Below are positions 13,256 through 26,227 of a stretch of 64,000 bases of DNA, piece after piece. The translations under genes and the position numbers were made by a program. The DNA lies in assembly GCF_051622035.1 (NCBI RefSeq), contig NC_135362.1, positions 26,967,001-27,031,000 on the forward strand. Direction: 5' to 3'. The notes under the pieces were generated by a model that saw only the letters and a list, made by a program, of their open reading frames with translations, was not told where the DNA came from and did not search any database. Source of the DNA: Arctopsyche grandis (Eukaryota; Arthropoda; Insecta; Trichoptera; Hydropsychidae). Each line of letters starts with the position of its first letter. Position 1 is the stretch's first letter.

Positions 13256-13637
13256 TTAGCTGAACCCGGCATGCGTTGCAATGCCACAATAACGCGTGCA
13301 ATTCCCATTCACGTTCCCGTTGCGTTCCCGTTCTCGTTCCCGTTCCCATTTGCCGGAAAAATGCACGCAGCGAACACATTTGAAATTATTCAATTGTTTG
13401 TTTATTTTACCCTAACAACGCAGGTGGCGACGCGAAAACATTTGAAATTATTGCGTTGCAATGCCACTCATTCCCGTTTTTCCCGTTTCCGTCCCCGTTT
13501 TTGTGCGATTTTTTTTACAGTAAGCTTTCCGGACATGCCTACAACAAATCCTGAAAGTTCCATCGTAATCGGTCGAGTGGTTTAGGAGCCTATACGAGAC
13601 AGACATTCATTTTTTTATATACATACATATATACTAG
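13256..13637 (-). mobile_element. Helitron-like family C copy
   Basis: Reverse of 26660-27053: left CTAA plus GAACCCGGCATGCGTTGCAA, right CGAGACAGACATTC. It contains CGTTCCCGTT-type tandem hexamers at 13308-13350. Confidence 0.6.
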
Positions 13638-14706
13638 ATGAAATGATTTCAAAATATTCCTGAGAACTTTCAGTAAATATGTCGAAATATTGAAATATTA
13701 GAAATATAATTTTTTCTAAAATACATGTATAGCTCATTTAAGATATAACGTAAATTATACCGTCTCAGTTCTACAAAAGAGAACTAATCCACTTCAACAA
13801 ACATATACCGAAACTCTAATAACATATTTTGTGGTAGCATTTTAATAATTTCTTCCATATATAATATGTATGCAATAATAATTATATTTTTTAGTTTGAT
13901 AAATGTGTGTACTTCTGTTAAAAGGATCCAAATCAAGTGAGTAATATTTAAGTAAATTTATGAATATATTTTATATAATATATGTATACATATTTAAATG
14001 GAATTTATGTGTGTATTTGGGTAAGTATGTGGGTATGTGGTGAGTGCATCGACAAGTACGTTTATTTCAATAGATTCAATTTATGCAGTTTTTACGTGCA
14101 AAAATATTGCACTGTACATTACACCTGTCACTTTCAAAAAGGAGAATACATACATATATGGCGACTCATACAAGTATTTCATTGATAATGTTTTATTTAA
14201 ATTCAGGTATCAATTACTTTCCGAACAACGCGTTGAAATATCAACGGGCACAATACTAGTAATATAAATAAAAATTTAGTAAATATAAAAAAAAGTTTTT
14301 TTGCATGGACAAGTATGGAAATTTCAAAAAATAAATATTACAATTATCATAATAATGCCGGAGATTAAAGCGGTGGCCACTGGCTCATTTGTACGCGGAC
14401 GGCCGAGTAAATGTGTGAGATATAATGAGGAGCGAAGCAAATTAACAGCAAATTGCCGCTAGCATGCTGACACTGCTAGCGGCAATAGCCTCGGGTGTGG
14501 TTAATGCATCTAAAACTACAACACTAATATTATATCAAACTTAACTTGAAAAAAATAATTATATATACATATATATATTGTATATAATATAATACTCGAA
14601 ATACTTAATTGACTTGGATCGTTTTGTCGAGTAACTGGGTTCGATCCCGTGCTGCTGGTTAGATGTATTATAATCTTTAATACTGCTTGTTAGACTTGGA
14701 TATTTA

Positions 14707-15118
14707 TAGCCAGCAGTATGGCTTAATGGTAGCGTGTATTTTAAACACCAAGTGATCAGTGGGTTCGATACGCCATACTGCTGGTTAGATTTGGGGGTAT
14801 TTGTGATTCCAAATCGATCGTTTCTTATCAGAGTTTGCCAATTTTATCTGATCATTGTTGAAACGGTTCCTCAAAATTGGCAAAAAATCATATGTCCTGT
14901 TACAAATCTTCTGTATTTATTGTGTGTATAATTTGTAAGCAATATGTACAAAATCTAAATCCATAGATGTCTCAATGGAATAATTCTATAATTAATTAAT
15001 TAATTAATTAATTCTATAATCTGCATTGTTTGTAATTAATTGTCCAGGAAGGCACATTGGGGTCTTCCTGTCAAGCCTTCCTGTACGTATATATCTATGT
15101 AAAAAATAAAATAAAATA
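14707..15118 (+). mobile_element. tRNA-derived SINE, copy c, with partial second head
   Basis: Head AGCCAGCAGTATGGCTTAAT with B box GGGTTCGATACGCC; tail stem-loop GTCCAGGAAGGCACATTGGG and AAATAAAATAAAATAAA. A partial head with GGGTTCGATCCC lies just upstream at 14636-14706. Confidence 0.85.
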
Positions 15119-15119
15119 A

Positions 15120-17110
15120 AGTTGACATTAATTTTGATTTATTACATGCATACCCAACAAAAATTTGTGTTTGCTAACATGTTATTTATCTGATAAAAAT
15201 ACAGTGATATATGTATTATTATATATAGCATACTTGAAACTAATAATAGTCTAGAAAACCACTGTATATTTGGAAGTAAATATTATAATTCGACGAATTG
15301 GATCCAATTCATGGGAGGGGATTGAACCTTAAACCACCGCGAATTCACAAATATTTTTTGCGCAATTGATTTTGTTGCCAATGTTTACATTTAAAATTCC
15401 CGTACAAAATTATTACAATCTTAAGTAAACACGCGTAAAATTTAAGACACAAAAAAAAACTAAAGCATACACAGTATTATTAAAAACACTTGGAACAAAA
15501 TAAACAATCGTGAGATAAGATAAGCTACTTTCTACACTGATAAGTTTTCACTTTATTCACATACCGAACATATTATAACATTTATATGTATTTATATATT
15601 TATTCACAAATATTATACAATGTTAATCACGACTATTTTTGTACGATGATCAGCAATTACAGTTTGTTTATTCGATGACATTTTGTGCTTTTGGTTCAAG
15701 TCTGATCAAACCCAACGATGAATCACATCGTTCTTGTTATTAAACCGATAAATTGTCATAATCTCGACCGTCAAAGACATGACACTTTAATTGATATTAA
15801 CGATTTTGTCCAAATTTGTTCAAAATTGATCCGTCATCATCGCAGTGGTGCAATTTCATGCAAATTTAACCCCATTGAATCTTGCATATGTACGTATCTT
15901 TAAATTGCACTATGGTGAGTCATATGCAATTCAGAATCCACAATAGGCGTAAACCAATTGTGTCGGTGATTATTAAAGTATTACTTTGGAATAATTGAAC
16001 TTTGGTGCCGGTTGAGGACAAAGTGTTAATAACTTTTAAAATTTTCACATACTTTGATGATTTAATCTTCGACAGATTGTTAGCATTGTTATAAGATTAA
16101 TCGAAATAAATCACAACTTGATTATATTATTTATTTTTTTAGCATGGAATTTCTTAATTAACAGCAATGTTAACACTGTGACATCGCACGCTTCCCTGAA
16201 TGAACTATCGCAAGGTCGCATAATAGATCGCAAGGCTAGCTGAGCTCGCCGTATTATTTGAAACTTGCCATTTAGCTTTTTCACATCATTTAAGGTTAGC
16301 TTGGCTTATAGGTTGTATTTTTTCTGCATTCTCATGTCTTATTATATAGTTGATATCCCAAGATAACTTAAATACCGCGTGCAGACAAATCAATCGGGTG
16401 TCAAATTTCAGAAGATGTATTATATATTTGAGTAATTCTAAAAACTGGTGACTGTTAAGTTCGCTTTATGCAGAAAATTTGATCTTATGTATGACTCGAA
16501 AGAACAATTTTGTGTTAAACAACTAGTTACGTAAAATACAGCAAGAGTAAAAATAACAAAGAAACTTAAACACCCGAAATTATCTAGGGATGTTTTTGCC
16601 TTTAAATTATAACCATTTGATGATTGATCATACTTAAAGATTTCAAAAATACCGAAACTTGTCACTACCGGTCCTAATAAAATAAAATTGTCCAATGCCA
16701 GTAGTACCGGTATCTAACGGTATTGATTTATTTAAGCAGTTAACAATAAAATATCAATCAATTAGTTATATATTTTAATCAATAACTTTAATTTATTACA
16801 AAATTACGGAATTTTTCTCAGGTACGATATTTTCTGTATCTTTGATTTTTAATTTATGATACACTAAACGACTCCTTTGAATAGCAGGTCAGAAAGGATT
16901 GACTGAGTATTGACTCATTCTTCGACTAATCGACTAAACTATGTAGTTAATACAACGTTTTCTTCTAAATTCAAAACAACTCACATGACATTAATTTGAA
17001 GTAATTACATTACAGTACTACCGGTAATCTATTTTGTACTACCATAAGTACCGAAGGACAATTTTTTAAATCAAAAACTGGTAGTATCGGTATTGGAGTC
17101 CCTAATCATT
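15120..17110. other. No gene seen; TACCGGTA-rich segment at 16650-17100
   Basis: Repeated ACTACCGGT/ACCGGTAGT motifs at 16665, 16700, 17025 and 17085 suggest a decayed inverted-repeat element. Elsewhere nothing recognised. Confidence 0.3.
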
Positions 17111-17121
17111 TTTTTAAATTT

Positions 17122-17862
17122 TACATAGATATATACCCGGAAGGCCTAACAGGTAGACCCCAATGTGCCTTCCTAAGCAATTGATTACAAACATTGCAGC
17201 ATTTTTATTACATAAATCGTTGTATTTCGAGAGATTGAAGCACACGAAATTAACAATTAATTAATCCATTGAAACATCTATGGATTTAGACTTGTACATA
17301 ATTTTTTACATATTGTACATTCAATACATCAAATTCAAATATTTGTGACAGCGGGTAGGATGATTTTTGCCAATTTGATAGAGGAACAGTTTCGACAATG
17401 AAATCAGATAAATTGGCAAACTCTAATAAGTATAGCCCGGAATCTGAAGGGGCTGTTTATTGTTCAAAGATTGTAAATGCATTGTTAAAGGTTTTCCGAA
17501 CCTTTTTAACAAAGCATTTACAACAATTGAACAATAAGCGGCACGTTTCCGGCCCCTTCAGATTCCGACCTCTACTAATAAGCAGTCTTCGGCGGACGAA
17601 TGCGCCGAAACGGGATCCTTTTGTTAATTTCTATTGTTAACCTTTTTTTTGCTCTCTAGAGAGCTATAGAAATTGACAAAACCGATCCCATTTTTTCTGT
17701 ACTGGCACACTTCAGTGCCGCTCTCTACTAATGAGAAACGATCGACTTGGAGTCACATTTATCCGAGTCTGACCAGCAGTATTAAAGCATAGCACGGGAT
17801 CGAACCCAGTAACCTATCGAAGCTAAACATAAACGCAACCACTGAGTCATACTGCTGGCTAT
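17122..17862 (-). mobile_element. tRNA-derived SINE, copy d, holding two foldback inserts
   Basis: Reversed tail at 17137 (CCCGGAAGGCCTAACAG), reversed head ending at 17862 (ACTGCTGGCT). About 300 extra bases (17430-17735) split the body. Confidence 0.8.
17437..17729. mobile_element. Two adjacent foldback elements inside a SINE
   Basis: The first (17437-17568) folds on GGAATCTGAAGGGG/CCCCTTCAGATTCC with an inner stem TTGTTAAAGGTT/AACCTTTTTAACAA. The second (17583-17729) folds on GGGATCCTTTTGTTAATTTC and its partner. CTCTAATAAG-like sequences flank and separate them, as if the target was duplicated twice. Confidence 0.6.
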
Positions 17863-17869
17863 ATTCAAC

Positions 17870-19160
17870 CATGTACTACTCTTTTTTACTTTATTTATTC
17901 TGGACTTCATTCATTCATCTGCCATCTGCCTTCTTAAATATCATCAGTTTAACTCAGATGTGACTTAATTTCAACACTATTTTGAATATCATTACAAAAT
18001 CTCCCTCCCCCATCTTTCGTCCATTCTTCTACTTACATGTCCGTAGTCCTTCGATAGCTTAATTTTATCTTCTCCTCATTTTACCAATCATAAACGATTC
18101 ATAATGTTGATAGGAACCAGACCCTTTCTGGCCCTAGCCGAAATTCCAATCCGAAAAAATTGAACTACATACATACATACCGAAGCACATCTAATTGAAT
18201 CATATATATAAATTGGGTACGGGTGATTCGGTGGACCGTTGGAACGAAATAGTTGGACAATTGTGTAAGTGGGTATGGTATGGCATGGTGCACGATTGGG
18301 CATGAGTTGGCCACCTATATAATCGATAGATCATGATTTACGAGCTGACCCCCGTGTGGCAGGCATCGGTGCATGAAATATCATCAAAAATAGCTTGCCA
18401 TACTCATACCCATGTACAATACACACGTATCGCATACAATTATACACACGTGTCTAGTATTATTGTTTGGAGTATGCGAGGAATGCGCGCAAACTGTTTA
18501 CCGAGTTCTTGGGTGCGAAAAGGAGCGCAATATTTGATCAAGTTCTAATCAGCGAGCAAACATACATACATATAAGGGTCATACTGTGAAATTCCTCATA
18601 ATCAAAATTCCGAAATGTAATACATAATTATATCTCTTTCACTATACATATGTAAATTTCCCTACATCAATTCAGGTCTAACATCAAGAGAATCTTGACC
18701 GATTGATTCATTTCTTCTCCTATTCTATTTTTCCAATATTTTTATACTTTAGTTTAGTTATGTAATGTGCTATTTAATCATATTATAACTTTCATTCTTT
18801 TCCTTTTCATTTGTTTATTTTGTATTTACCTTTTTCATTTGTTTTATATTTGTAAATTTCAATTTCTTCTTATATTCTATTTTATAACCTTTTCCAAATA
18901 TTTTAATACTATAGTTTAATTATGCAATGTTCTACATATTTTTTCATGCCTTTATTATTTACTTTTTAATTTGTTTTCCTTATATTTATCTTTTTCATTT
19001 TTGTAAAAATCTATTATTGGACTCGGATGTTACATATATTATTTATTTACTATTTGTTTTTTTATACATATCTATGTACATCCTGTCTGTTGATTTTTCA
19101 ATTAATAAAATAAATAAATAAATATGTATGTTTATACTAACTAACAAAACTTTATATGAA
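17870..19160. other. AT-rich stretch, nothing recognised
   Basis: No frame or repeat structure that I can support; T-rich toward 18700-19100. Confidence 0.4.
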
Positions 19161-19305
19161 ATAAAATTACGTTCGTTTGTTTGTCTGCTATGCAAATATA
19201 CAGGTTTTTATTTAAATTTGAATCCGTCATATATTGTATTTTCATATCGTAGACGAATTTTTCCAGTCGAAGTGTATTTTCAGTTGTAGTATATTTCATA
19301 TTCGA

Positions 19306-19705
19306 ATACAACCAGCAGATTAGAGTAGTGGTTAGCATATAATTCTGTGAACAAAGTGGTCACGGGTTCAAATCCCACTGCTTTCTACTGGCCAGACCTT
19401 GGATTTGTGACTCCAGGTCGATGGTTTTCTATCAGAGTATACCAATTTATCTGATTTTCATTGAAACGGTTCCAAAAAATTGGCAATCTTATCCATTTTC
19501 TCGCAAATCTCGAATTTTCACCATTTTGTATAAAGTGCTGTAAATTTACAAATTTGACCATAGATGTCCCTGTGGGTGTTAATTGATATGTATTTACTTT
19601 GTATAATACTAATAATACTTGTATCAAATGTCCAATGTTTCTGGCCAGGAAGGCGCATTGGGTTACCTGTTAGACCTTCCTGGTATAAATTGAAAATAAA
19701 ATAAA
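19306..19705 (+). mobile_element. tRNA-derived SINE, copy e (about 400 bp, near full length)
   Basis: Head AACCAGCAGATTAGAGTAGT, B box GGGTTCAAATCCC, body CTCCAGGTCGATGG and ACGGTTCCAAAAAATTGGCA, tail stem-loop CCAGGAAGGCGCATTGGG ... CCTTCCTGG, then AAAATAAAATAAAA. Confidence 0.88.
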
Positions 19706-21097
19706 ATTCAACTAGTAAATGATATATCTACAAGTGCAAATACACTTTCTACAATGTGCGCCAGTTGAAATATTAGTTTTGACAGCAAACAGTTGATTTT
19801 TGACAGCTCTGATGTTTTTACGAATGCTTAAGAATTCAATAATGCGTTAATATTTTCTAGCAGTACTGTTTTGTGATAACTCTAAGAATGTGATCAAAAC
19901 AAAAATGTGACTTTCCAACTTAATTTACTAGTCGAGTGACGTTTTCACGAAAACCTAACTTCTCCATCTTACCTGGTACCCACTTATAGTTGAACTGTAT
20001 TTTGAATTGTAATATATTTTGACCAGTTGGACTACGATTCGCCATGTGAATCAACGTACGTGGGTTAGACGAAATATATTCCAACTACATATACACTTCA
20101 GAAACACTTCAACTGTAACAAATACAAAAACGGTGAAAAGATCATTTGTCTGCTATGTAAATCTACGGCTTCAACTTAGAGCCGGTACTTTTTATCTCAC
20201 CGTAGACGGGTTTTAGTCAAAAAATAAAAAAACCCTGGTTTAGTTATTTTTTACTTCTTCTTCCTGAGCACTGCTGGGTAATTGAACTAGTTGACTATAT
20301 TTTTTTTATTTCTTAAGTTTCAATTAACAGCTGTTCGATGAAGGTTGGATAATGCAAACGGAGGTGAGTATCCACCGCAGTAAGAAGTTTTTTGAGTAAG
20401 AAGAGATAAATCTTTTGGGTATGTTTCTGAGAATCTTCCGTAGAAGAAAAAATATTCAGCCAAATGCAATTTCGGATTGTTTAATAAAAATAGCTTAACT
20501 TTTCGTTACCTACATATAAACAATTATGAAATCATGGCTTTCAGATCTAAAACAGAGAAAAAAATAAGCACATAAATTTCAAAACCACGTATTTAGGTTC
20601 TGGAATAAATCCTAAGCAGATGATTCGAAGCAACTTTTTGCATATTTATATACAGTATTAAGTCAAATGATTATTAAAATGTTGCTGGTAGGGGTTAGAT
20701 CCATTTATTTTAAAATTGAAATTTACACATTACTAAAGAGTTTACAATCCCCTGCTTTAAAGTTATTAATTACCAGTAAACTCCCTCGTATAAACGAATC
20801 ACTGTCCAACATTCATGTTTCTTCCGTAATTGCATGCGTAAATTTAGCATAATGTGACAAGTTCTTATTGTTAGATGTAATATATGAAGTGCTGAGTAGA
20901 GGCTCTTGATGTTTTTCTGTTTTCATCGCAAAATTTTGCAATACGCTTATTACGAGTGTGAATCAGTGTGGAATTATGCCAAAATAAAATTTTAGACATT
21001 AGAATTAATTGTCTAATACTGAAAATTCTAGAAATAAAACACATCCATTCATTACACTGATGGGTGTGTTTTATTCACGAGCGCCGTTTTAAAGAGT

Positions 21098-22301
21098 GAT
21101 AGGGCGAAAACACACTGATGGGTACGCGGTACGTGTTTTTTTACATACTTTTTCATGTCATAAAAAAAATATACATATATATCAAATATGCTAATTGTAA
21201 ACACGCTTTCCTGGGCATTTTTGTACATTTAAAACCCGTCTTTAGGGCGAAAACACACTGAGTGGTACGTGGTACGTGTTTTTTTAGATACTTTTTAACA
21301 TACGAAAAAACGCAGCACCTCTAACCCATATACATGGTACACAGTCCCAAAAATCACCCCCTGAAGTGTTTTCGATGATATTTTATCCTTGCTTGACAGT
21401 GATCGATAACGGTGAATCCCATATTTGAAGAAATGTAGGAGAAACTTGTCGGTTACATACGGATTACACATACATATGTATCTACGTGTGATCTCCCAAA
21501 TATATTCATTCTGCACGTGCAACTACACCCGAGTTCGGTTTGGGGAACACCTACTAAAGCAGAAAACACACTGAGTGGTACGGGACATCACGTTTTTTGG
21601 TTCTGGAGTGGAGGTTCCCCAAACCGAATTCGGGTGAAGTTGCACGTGCAGAGTGCATTTGCATATCCATATAGCCAGCAGCATAGCTCGGTCGTTAAGC
21701 TTCTGCTTAGCGCCGAGAGGCGCCGGGTTCGATCCCATGAGCTGACCTCGATTGAAAAGAATTTTTCTGAGTATATCTGTAGTGCTGCTGGCCAGACCTG
21801 GATATTTGTGACTCCAGGTCGATCGTTTCCTATCAGAGTTTGCCAATTTTCTCTGATTTAATTGTTGAAACGGTTTCTCTGATTAAATTTGATAAATATC
21901 CTTCGTACCTACTATGTCACCACTATTTGAGATTGATTAATGTACAATAAAATTTATGTACAATTACATAGGTTTATCTTTAATTTGCGAGTTTAAGTCA
22001 GTGTATCGTAATTCAGCAAAAATTCTACAATGTTTGTACCTGCAAGGCCTTCCTGGTATATATGTAAAAATAATAATATACAACCAAGATCAGACAAGTT
22101 TCTCCTACATTTCTTCAAATATGGGATTCACCGTTATCGATCACTTTCAAGCAAGGATACAATATCACTGAAAACACTCTAGGGGGTGATTTTTGGAACT
22201 GTGTACCATGTATATGGGCTAGGGGTACTTCCTTTTTTCCCATGCTTAAAAGTATCTAATAAAAAAACGTACCACGTACCACTCAGGGTAGTTTCGCCCT
22301 A
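21098..22301. mobile_element. Long palindromic AGGGCGAAAACACAC element
   Basis: Ends AGGGCGAAAACACACTGAG (21245; a further partial end at 21105) and GTACCACTCAGGGTAGTTTC plus GCCCT. Arms of about 300 bases meet near 21570 (head-to-head copies). The right arm is interrupted by a SINE at 21673-22082. Confidence 0.65.
21673..22082 (+). mobile_element. tRNA-derived SINE, copy f
   Basis: A box TAGCTCGGTCG (21684-21694), B box GGTTCGATCCC (21726-21736), body and tail as in copy e. It is inserted in one arm of a palindromic element. Confidence 0.88.
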
Positions 22302-22930
22302 GCTCTCTTTTTTAACTAAGCATACACCCGACTCAAGCATGCCAACTTAATCATTTACGCTTGCACTCTTCTGTGTAAGTTTGAAAACTAAATCCTACAT
22401 ATATTCTATGTAATGAATCACTTAATACAAGTCCTATATAATTTAGATGTGTATGTTCGCGACATCTAAATATTACACTGTTGCCCGTTGAAGGGTTAAT
22501 TCAGATCGAATGCAAATTAATACAAAAGGATTCGCCGTATCTTGAACGTTTGACCCACTTTCAAGTGACATAAGTGATTTGACGAGACGATATATATATA
22601 AAAAAAAACACTCCTCCCAAGAAACAAAACAACAAATTGACATTTTGCGGAACGTTCGGATTGCTCGAGCACATTTGTATCAATAAAGAGCCAAAGATAA
22701 ACGGATCGCTTTATTCAATAATTGGAATAATTGTGACTTTGCTCACCGCTGCCTGCGTCAACATAAACAAAACTGTGCACTCATTTGTGTAATTAATAAA
22801 TTAAAAGCAGATTCTTCTAAAATTTAACGAACATATGTATGTATGGACATACATATGTATGTATGTATGTGGAAATTCTTGAAAGTTTTGAACTGTCATA
22901 TTAAAAAATCTGATCGATTTCATTTCATTA

Positions 22931-23688
22931 CTAGTGTTGTACCCGATGAAATATCATCGCATGAGTGTTGGCATATTAAGTTATTAAATAATAAAAAAAT
23001 TAAGAGAAATGTGTCAGTCCTGTGTTCGATCCACACGCGTTCGAATTTTTTTTTAATATATTTAACTACATAGTGATCTAACCCGGCTTCGCTCGGTGTT
23101 TGTAGTATAAACAGCTTAAACATGGCAAAACCATCTAATAGCAAACATTTATTTGTTATTTTATTAAATTTATTTTAATCGAAAAAAAATATATTCAACG
23201 ACATCGATATCGTCATCATAGAAACTTTGATTTGTTTTCAATATTCCCAACAAACCTTACATAAATATTTGCGAAGTCCCTTTCGAAATTATATATTAGA
23301 TTTAATATTTATATTTAATTGTTTAATATGAAAAAAATGGTAAAATCTACCTACCTACCTATGTACATATGTATGTACATATAAATAATATAAAACACCA
23401 ATAGAAAAATTAATTATATAAATAAATTTTCAATAGATGGTGCTAAATGCTCAGAGACTTAGCGCCGTATATTAGCCTAGAGGAAACATTGGTAGCAAAC
23501 AGTATATATAGAAGTTTTTTTCTTTTATTATTATATTCATATAATAACAAAAGTACCTTTTTTTGGCACTGGTTTAGCTGTGACGTACATACATATGTAT
23601 GTCGAATCGAAACGACTATTATAGTACGGCGAGCGTTATCGCAGATACACACATAGATACACAGAATAGCGATATTATATATATGATG
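22931..23688 (-). mobile_element. Helitron-like family B copy holding a family A copy
   Basis: The reversed 3' end (CTAG, then GTACCCGATGAAATATCATC) has the 6-bp stem CGATGA/TCATCG about ten bases before CTAG, as in Helitrons. The body matches 26503-26660 and 29850-30645. A family A copy (23066-23300) interrupts it between two AT-rich blocks that are continuous in the other copies. Confidence 0.65.
23066..23300 (-). mobile_element. Family A Helitron-like copy inside family B
   Basis: Reversed terminus CCCGGCTTCGCTCGG at the left and TTTCGAAATTATATATTAGA at the right. The flanks rejoin to the uninterrupted family B sequence, so this insertion is the later one. Confidence 0.65.
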
Positions 23689-23689
23689 A

Positions 23690-24900
23690 TCTGTGTATTT
23701 TTGTATGTCTATATGTAGCTCATATTAGAAACATTAAATAAATGCATTTTATGGTCACAATATGTCATGCAAGCAGCACTATTATTATTGACTATAAATT
23801 GACCTATGACCAGTTTCACAACAGCAATGTCACTCATTCGTTCTTAATTCTTTCAATTGTTGTGTTCACCTCTTTTATATTCGAAAATTGAAAACTGTTA
23901 AAGGAAAACATGAACATACTGTAATCTACTGTGTAGTATATAAATATATGATAACATGTACTTTCTTCTAAGTTTGGTTTATTTAATTAATGATATATTC
24001 ACAAAAGGGTAGTAAGTAATCGCAATAGTTCTAGATCGATTTTAAAATGCACGTTTATTTCAAAATGAGCCTCAAGTAAAATTTGGCAGCTCAATTACAG
24101 TTAAAGAAAAACCTTTTAAAGAATTTTCTAGGAAAGCACAAATAAAATACAGCTTCTACTTATTGAAGTGCTACAAAAATAACGACAACTACATACACAT
24201 AAAAATGTACTAAATATGCAGGATTATTACTTTTTAAACTTTTATAACAATACGTTTTCAATCAAAATGAATAAAACGTCAAATTTCAGCACAATTTCTT
24301 TATGATAGAATGATCCAAATCCAACTACTGATTAAAACCACAAATTAAAATTTACTAATTTAAACACAAACTTAAATTTAAGTAATACATTTTGAAGGCA
24401 GAGGTTTTTTTTATTTAATTTTTATCTAACATGTAATATAAGTATGTATGTACATTTTATAATATTTTTTAAATAAATTTATAACAAAAAACCTTATCTA
24501 TTGATAAAGTAAAAACACCTTCAACAAAAAATGAAATGAAAAAAACCTTAAGCCACCAACCACTTTATCAGATCATAAAACTTTCATAGATTGTATGAAC
24601 TACAAAAAATTCAATTCCTTATAAAGGGCAAAAAATAAAATACTAAATAGATCATAAGAACTACAGGAAAATTTAGCTTTGTGTTAATCTTGGATCTAAA
24701 ACTTTACATGGTTTAAGCCAAAATACACTTTTAACCAATTCGAACAAAGCTATAGTTCACAATTTACCAGCTCAATCCGATCAAAAATCCCAATACAACT
24801 ACAAAATAGCAGAACGAACCAAACCCAACTCCTATTTTAGGCCACAAACTAAACCCCCCGAAAAACGAGGACACAATTAAACAGGATGCTGGCTGACGAT
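23690..24900. other. Intron 1 sequence of the Eiger-like gene
   Basis: AT-rich, without repeats or frames. By position it is intronic, just downstream of the exon 1 donor at 24931. Confidence 0.4.
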
Positions 24901-24931
24901 TGATGTGGGAAACCGACAATTAAACACTTAC

Positions 24932-25240
24932 TTGATTCTCGAATCCCTTCAGCTCGTCCATGAGCCCGTCGACGAGCACCTTCTGCTTGATGTCCTGCAC
25001 GTCCAGCTGCAGCAAGGCCACCTCCTGCCTCAACGCGCTCAGCTGGTACTCCCTGACCATGGTCAACCCCAAGAGCCACACGGCGAGCACAGACCCCATG
25101 AGCACCCCACACAGGGGATAAACGCTTCGTCTCTTATTCAGCATCATCTTCAGCGAGTCTTCTGGGTCCCTGCCCGAGCACGCTTGAACTTTCGCCCCGT
25201 CTATGAACACGCACTTCTCCTCCTCGGTCGCCATGACCAT
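24932..25240 (-). CDS. egr: First coding exon of an Eiger-like TNF ligand (partial gene)
   Basis: The exon encodes 103 codons from an ATG at 25240 (a second ATG lies two codons later) and ends at a clean GTAAGT donor after 24932 in phase 0. The protein has a short cytosolic N-terminus of about 40 residues, one hydrophobic membrane segment (about residues 42-62, core GSVLAVWLLGLTMV) and then a heptad-like stalk (LSALRQEVALLQLDVQDI) followed by acidic DELKGFE. This is the layout of type II TNF-superfamily ligands. The membrane-stalk-acidic order resembles Drosophila Eiger, a JNK-pathway ligand, as I remember it. The TNF homology domain itself is not in the window; on the minus strand it should lie to the left, beyond coordinate 1 or after a very long intron. 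Upstream is a TATA box. It could be another type II coiled-coil membrane protein; the Eiger call rests on one exon. Confidence 0.55.
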
Positions 25241-25353
25241 TTTAATTCATAGTCCGCACTGTTACGACGGGATGAAATGGACCGAATGCGGTCTGAAAAT
25301 TGTCGATTCGATTCTGAAGAGTTTTGAAGACGCGCTGCTTTGAACGGTTGGAA

Positions 25354-25392
25354 CGCAACTGGCAACCGCTATGGCAAACGCTCGTTTATATA
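25354..25392 (-). promoter_or_regulatory. Core promoter of the Eiger-like gene
   Basis: On the minus strand a TATATAAA box lies at 25392-25385. An initiator-like CCAGTTG sits about 30 bases downstream near 25360, and the ATG follows about 120 bases later at 25240. The spacing fits a TATA-directed RNA polymerase II promoter with a short 5' UTR. This is inferred from sequence only. Confidence 0.5.
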
Positions 25393-25576
25393 GAGCGTGA
25401 GGAATATGTATGTACGACACTTGTGGTCATTCAGTATCGTATTTTAACCAGTGTTGTATACTTATTGCACTTGGCGTAACATACGATTTTTCTAGGCAAT
25501 ATAAATTTGTATTATTAAAAAAATACTGAGACTTCATTTTTAACCGTAGACGTAAATCGTGCATACATATGTATAT

Positions 25577-25860
25577 ACTAGTGATAGACTCGGTGAAAAC
25601 TTCATCGGGTTTATTATAAATAAAAACTACCTATGTATGTACCTACCTGCATACATATAAACAGCAATAGATTTTTTTTTTTTTAAATTAATTAATTAAA
25701 ATTAAATTCATTTTCAATAAATGGCGCTAAATGCTCCTGTATTTTCCAAGTGGAAATATCAATGACAAACAATATACATATAAACAGGTTTTTTTCTTGA
25801 TTTTACCACCCAAACCTACATACATACAAAGAAAGTCAATATGTGTGTATGTATGGAATC
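25577..25860 (-). mobile_element. Degenerate Helitron family B fragment
   Basis: CTAGTGATAGACTCGG...CATCGGG at the left is a decayed family B terminus, and the inner block (CAATAAATGGCGCTAAATGCTC) matches the other copies. Confidence 0.45.
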
Positions 25861-25871
25861 TCAATCTACTC

Positions 25872-26210
25872 TCTTCCATTTGGGCCTCGCTGTGATTTTC
25901 TTTTTTATTTTATTTTACTTTTTCTTTTTCTTTCTCCTTATGTACATATATTTTTAGGTACTATTTTTTAGGATGTGAGGATTTCATTTATTTGATTTTT
26001 ACACCTTTGTTTATTTTTTTTACTAATCATTATTTTTCTTTTTTTATTTTTATTTTTAATTTATCATGTTTTTCTGCCTTTGCATTTTCGCTTTTTATTT
26101 TATGTATTTTATTTTATGTGTTTTTCTTTATCAAATGTAGGCCATTGTGGCGCATTAGGTTCTTCCTGTAATGCCACAATGGTCCAAAACTAGCTATAAA
26201 TAAATAAATA
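25872..26210 (+). mobile_element. Short retroelement with stem-loop tail, copy 1
   Basis: It begins TCTTCCATTTGGGCCTC and ends with stem GGCCATTGTGGC / GCCACAATGGTC and (AAATA)n. No tRNA head and no coding seen. Confidence 0.6.
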
Positions 26211-26227
26211 TGTTAGATATATTACAT

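Noticed and set aside
21684-21736. tRNA gene from A- and B-box match
   Set aside because: It continues into the SINE body and tail in every copy; no clover-leaf closing with a proper acceptor stem.
1-24900. Search for a TNF homology domain downstream of the Eiger-like exon
   Set aside because: No minus-strand frame with the TNF beta-sandwich motifs was found; the rest of the gene must lie outside the window.
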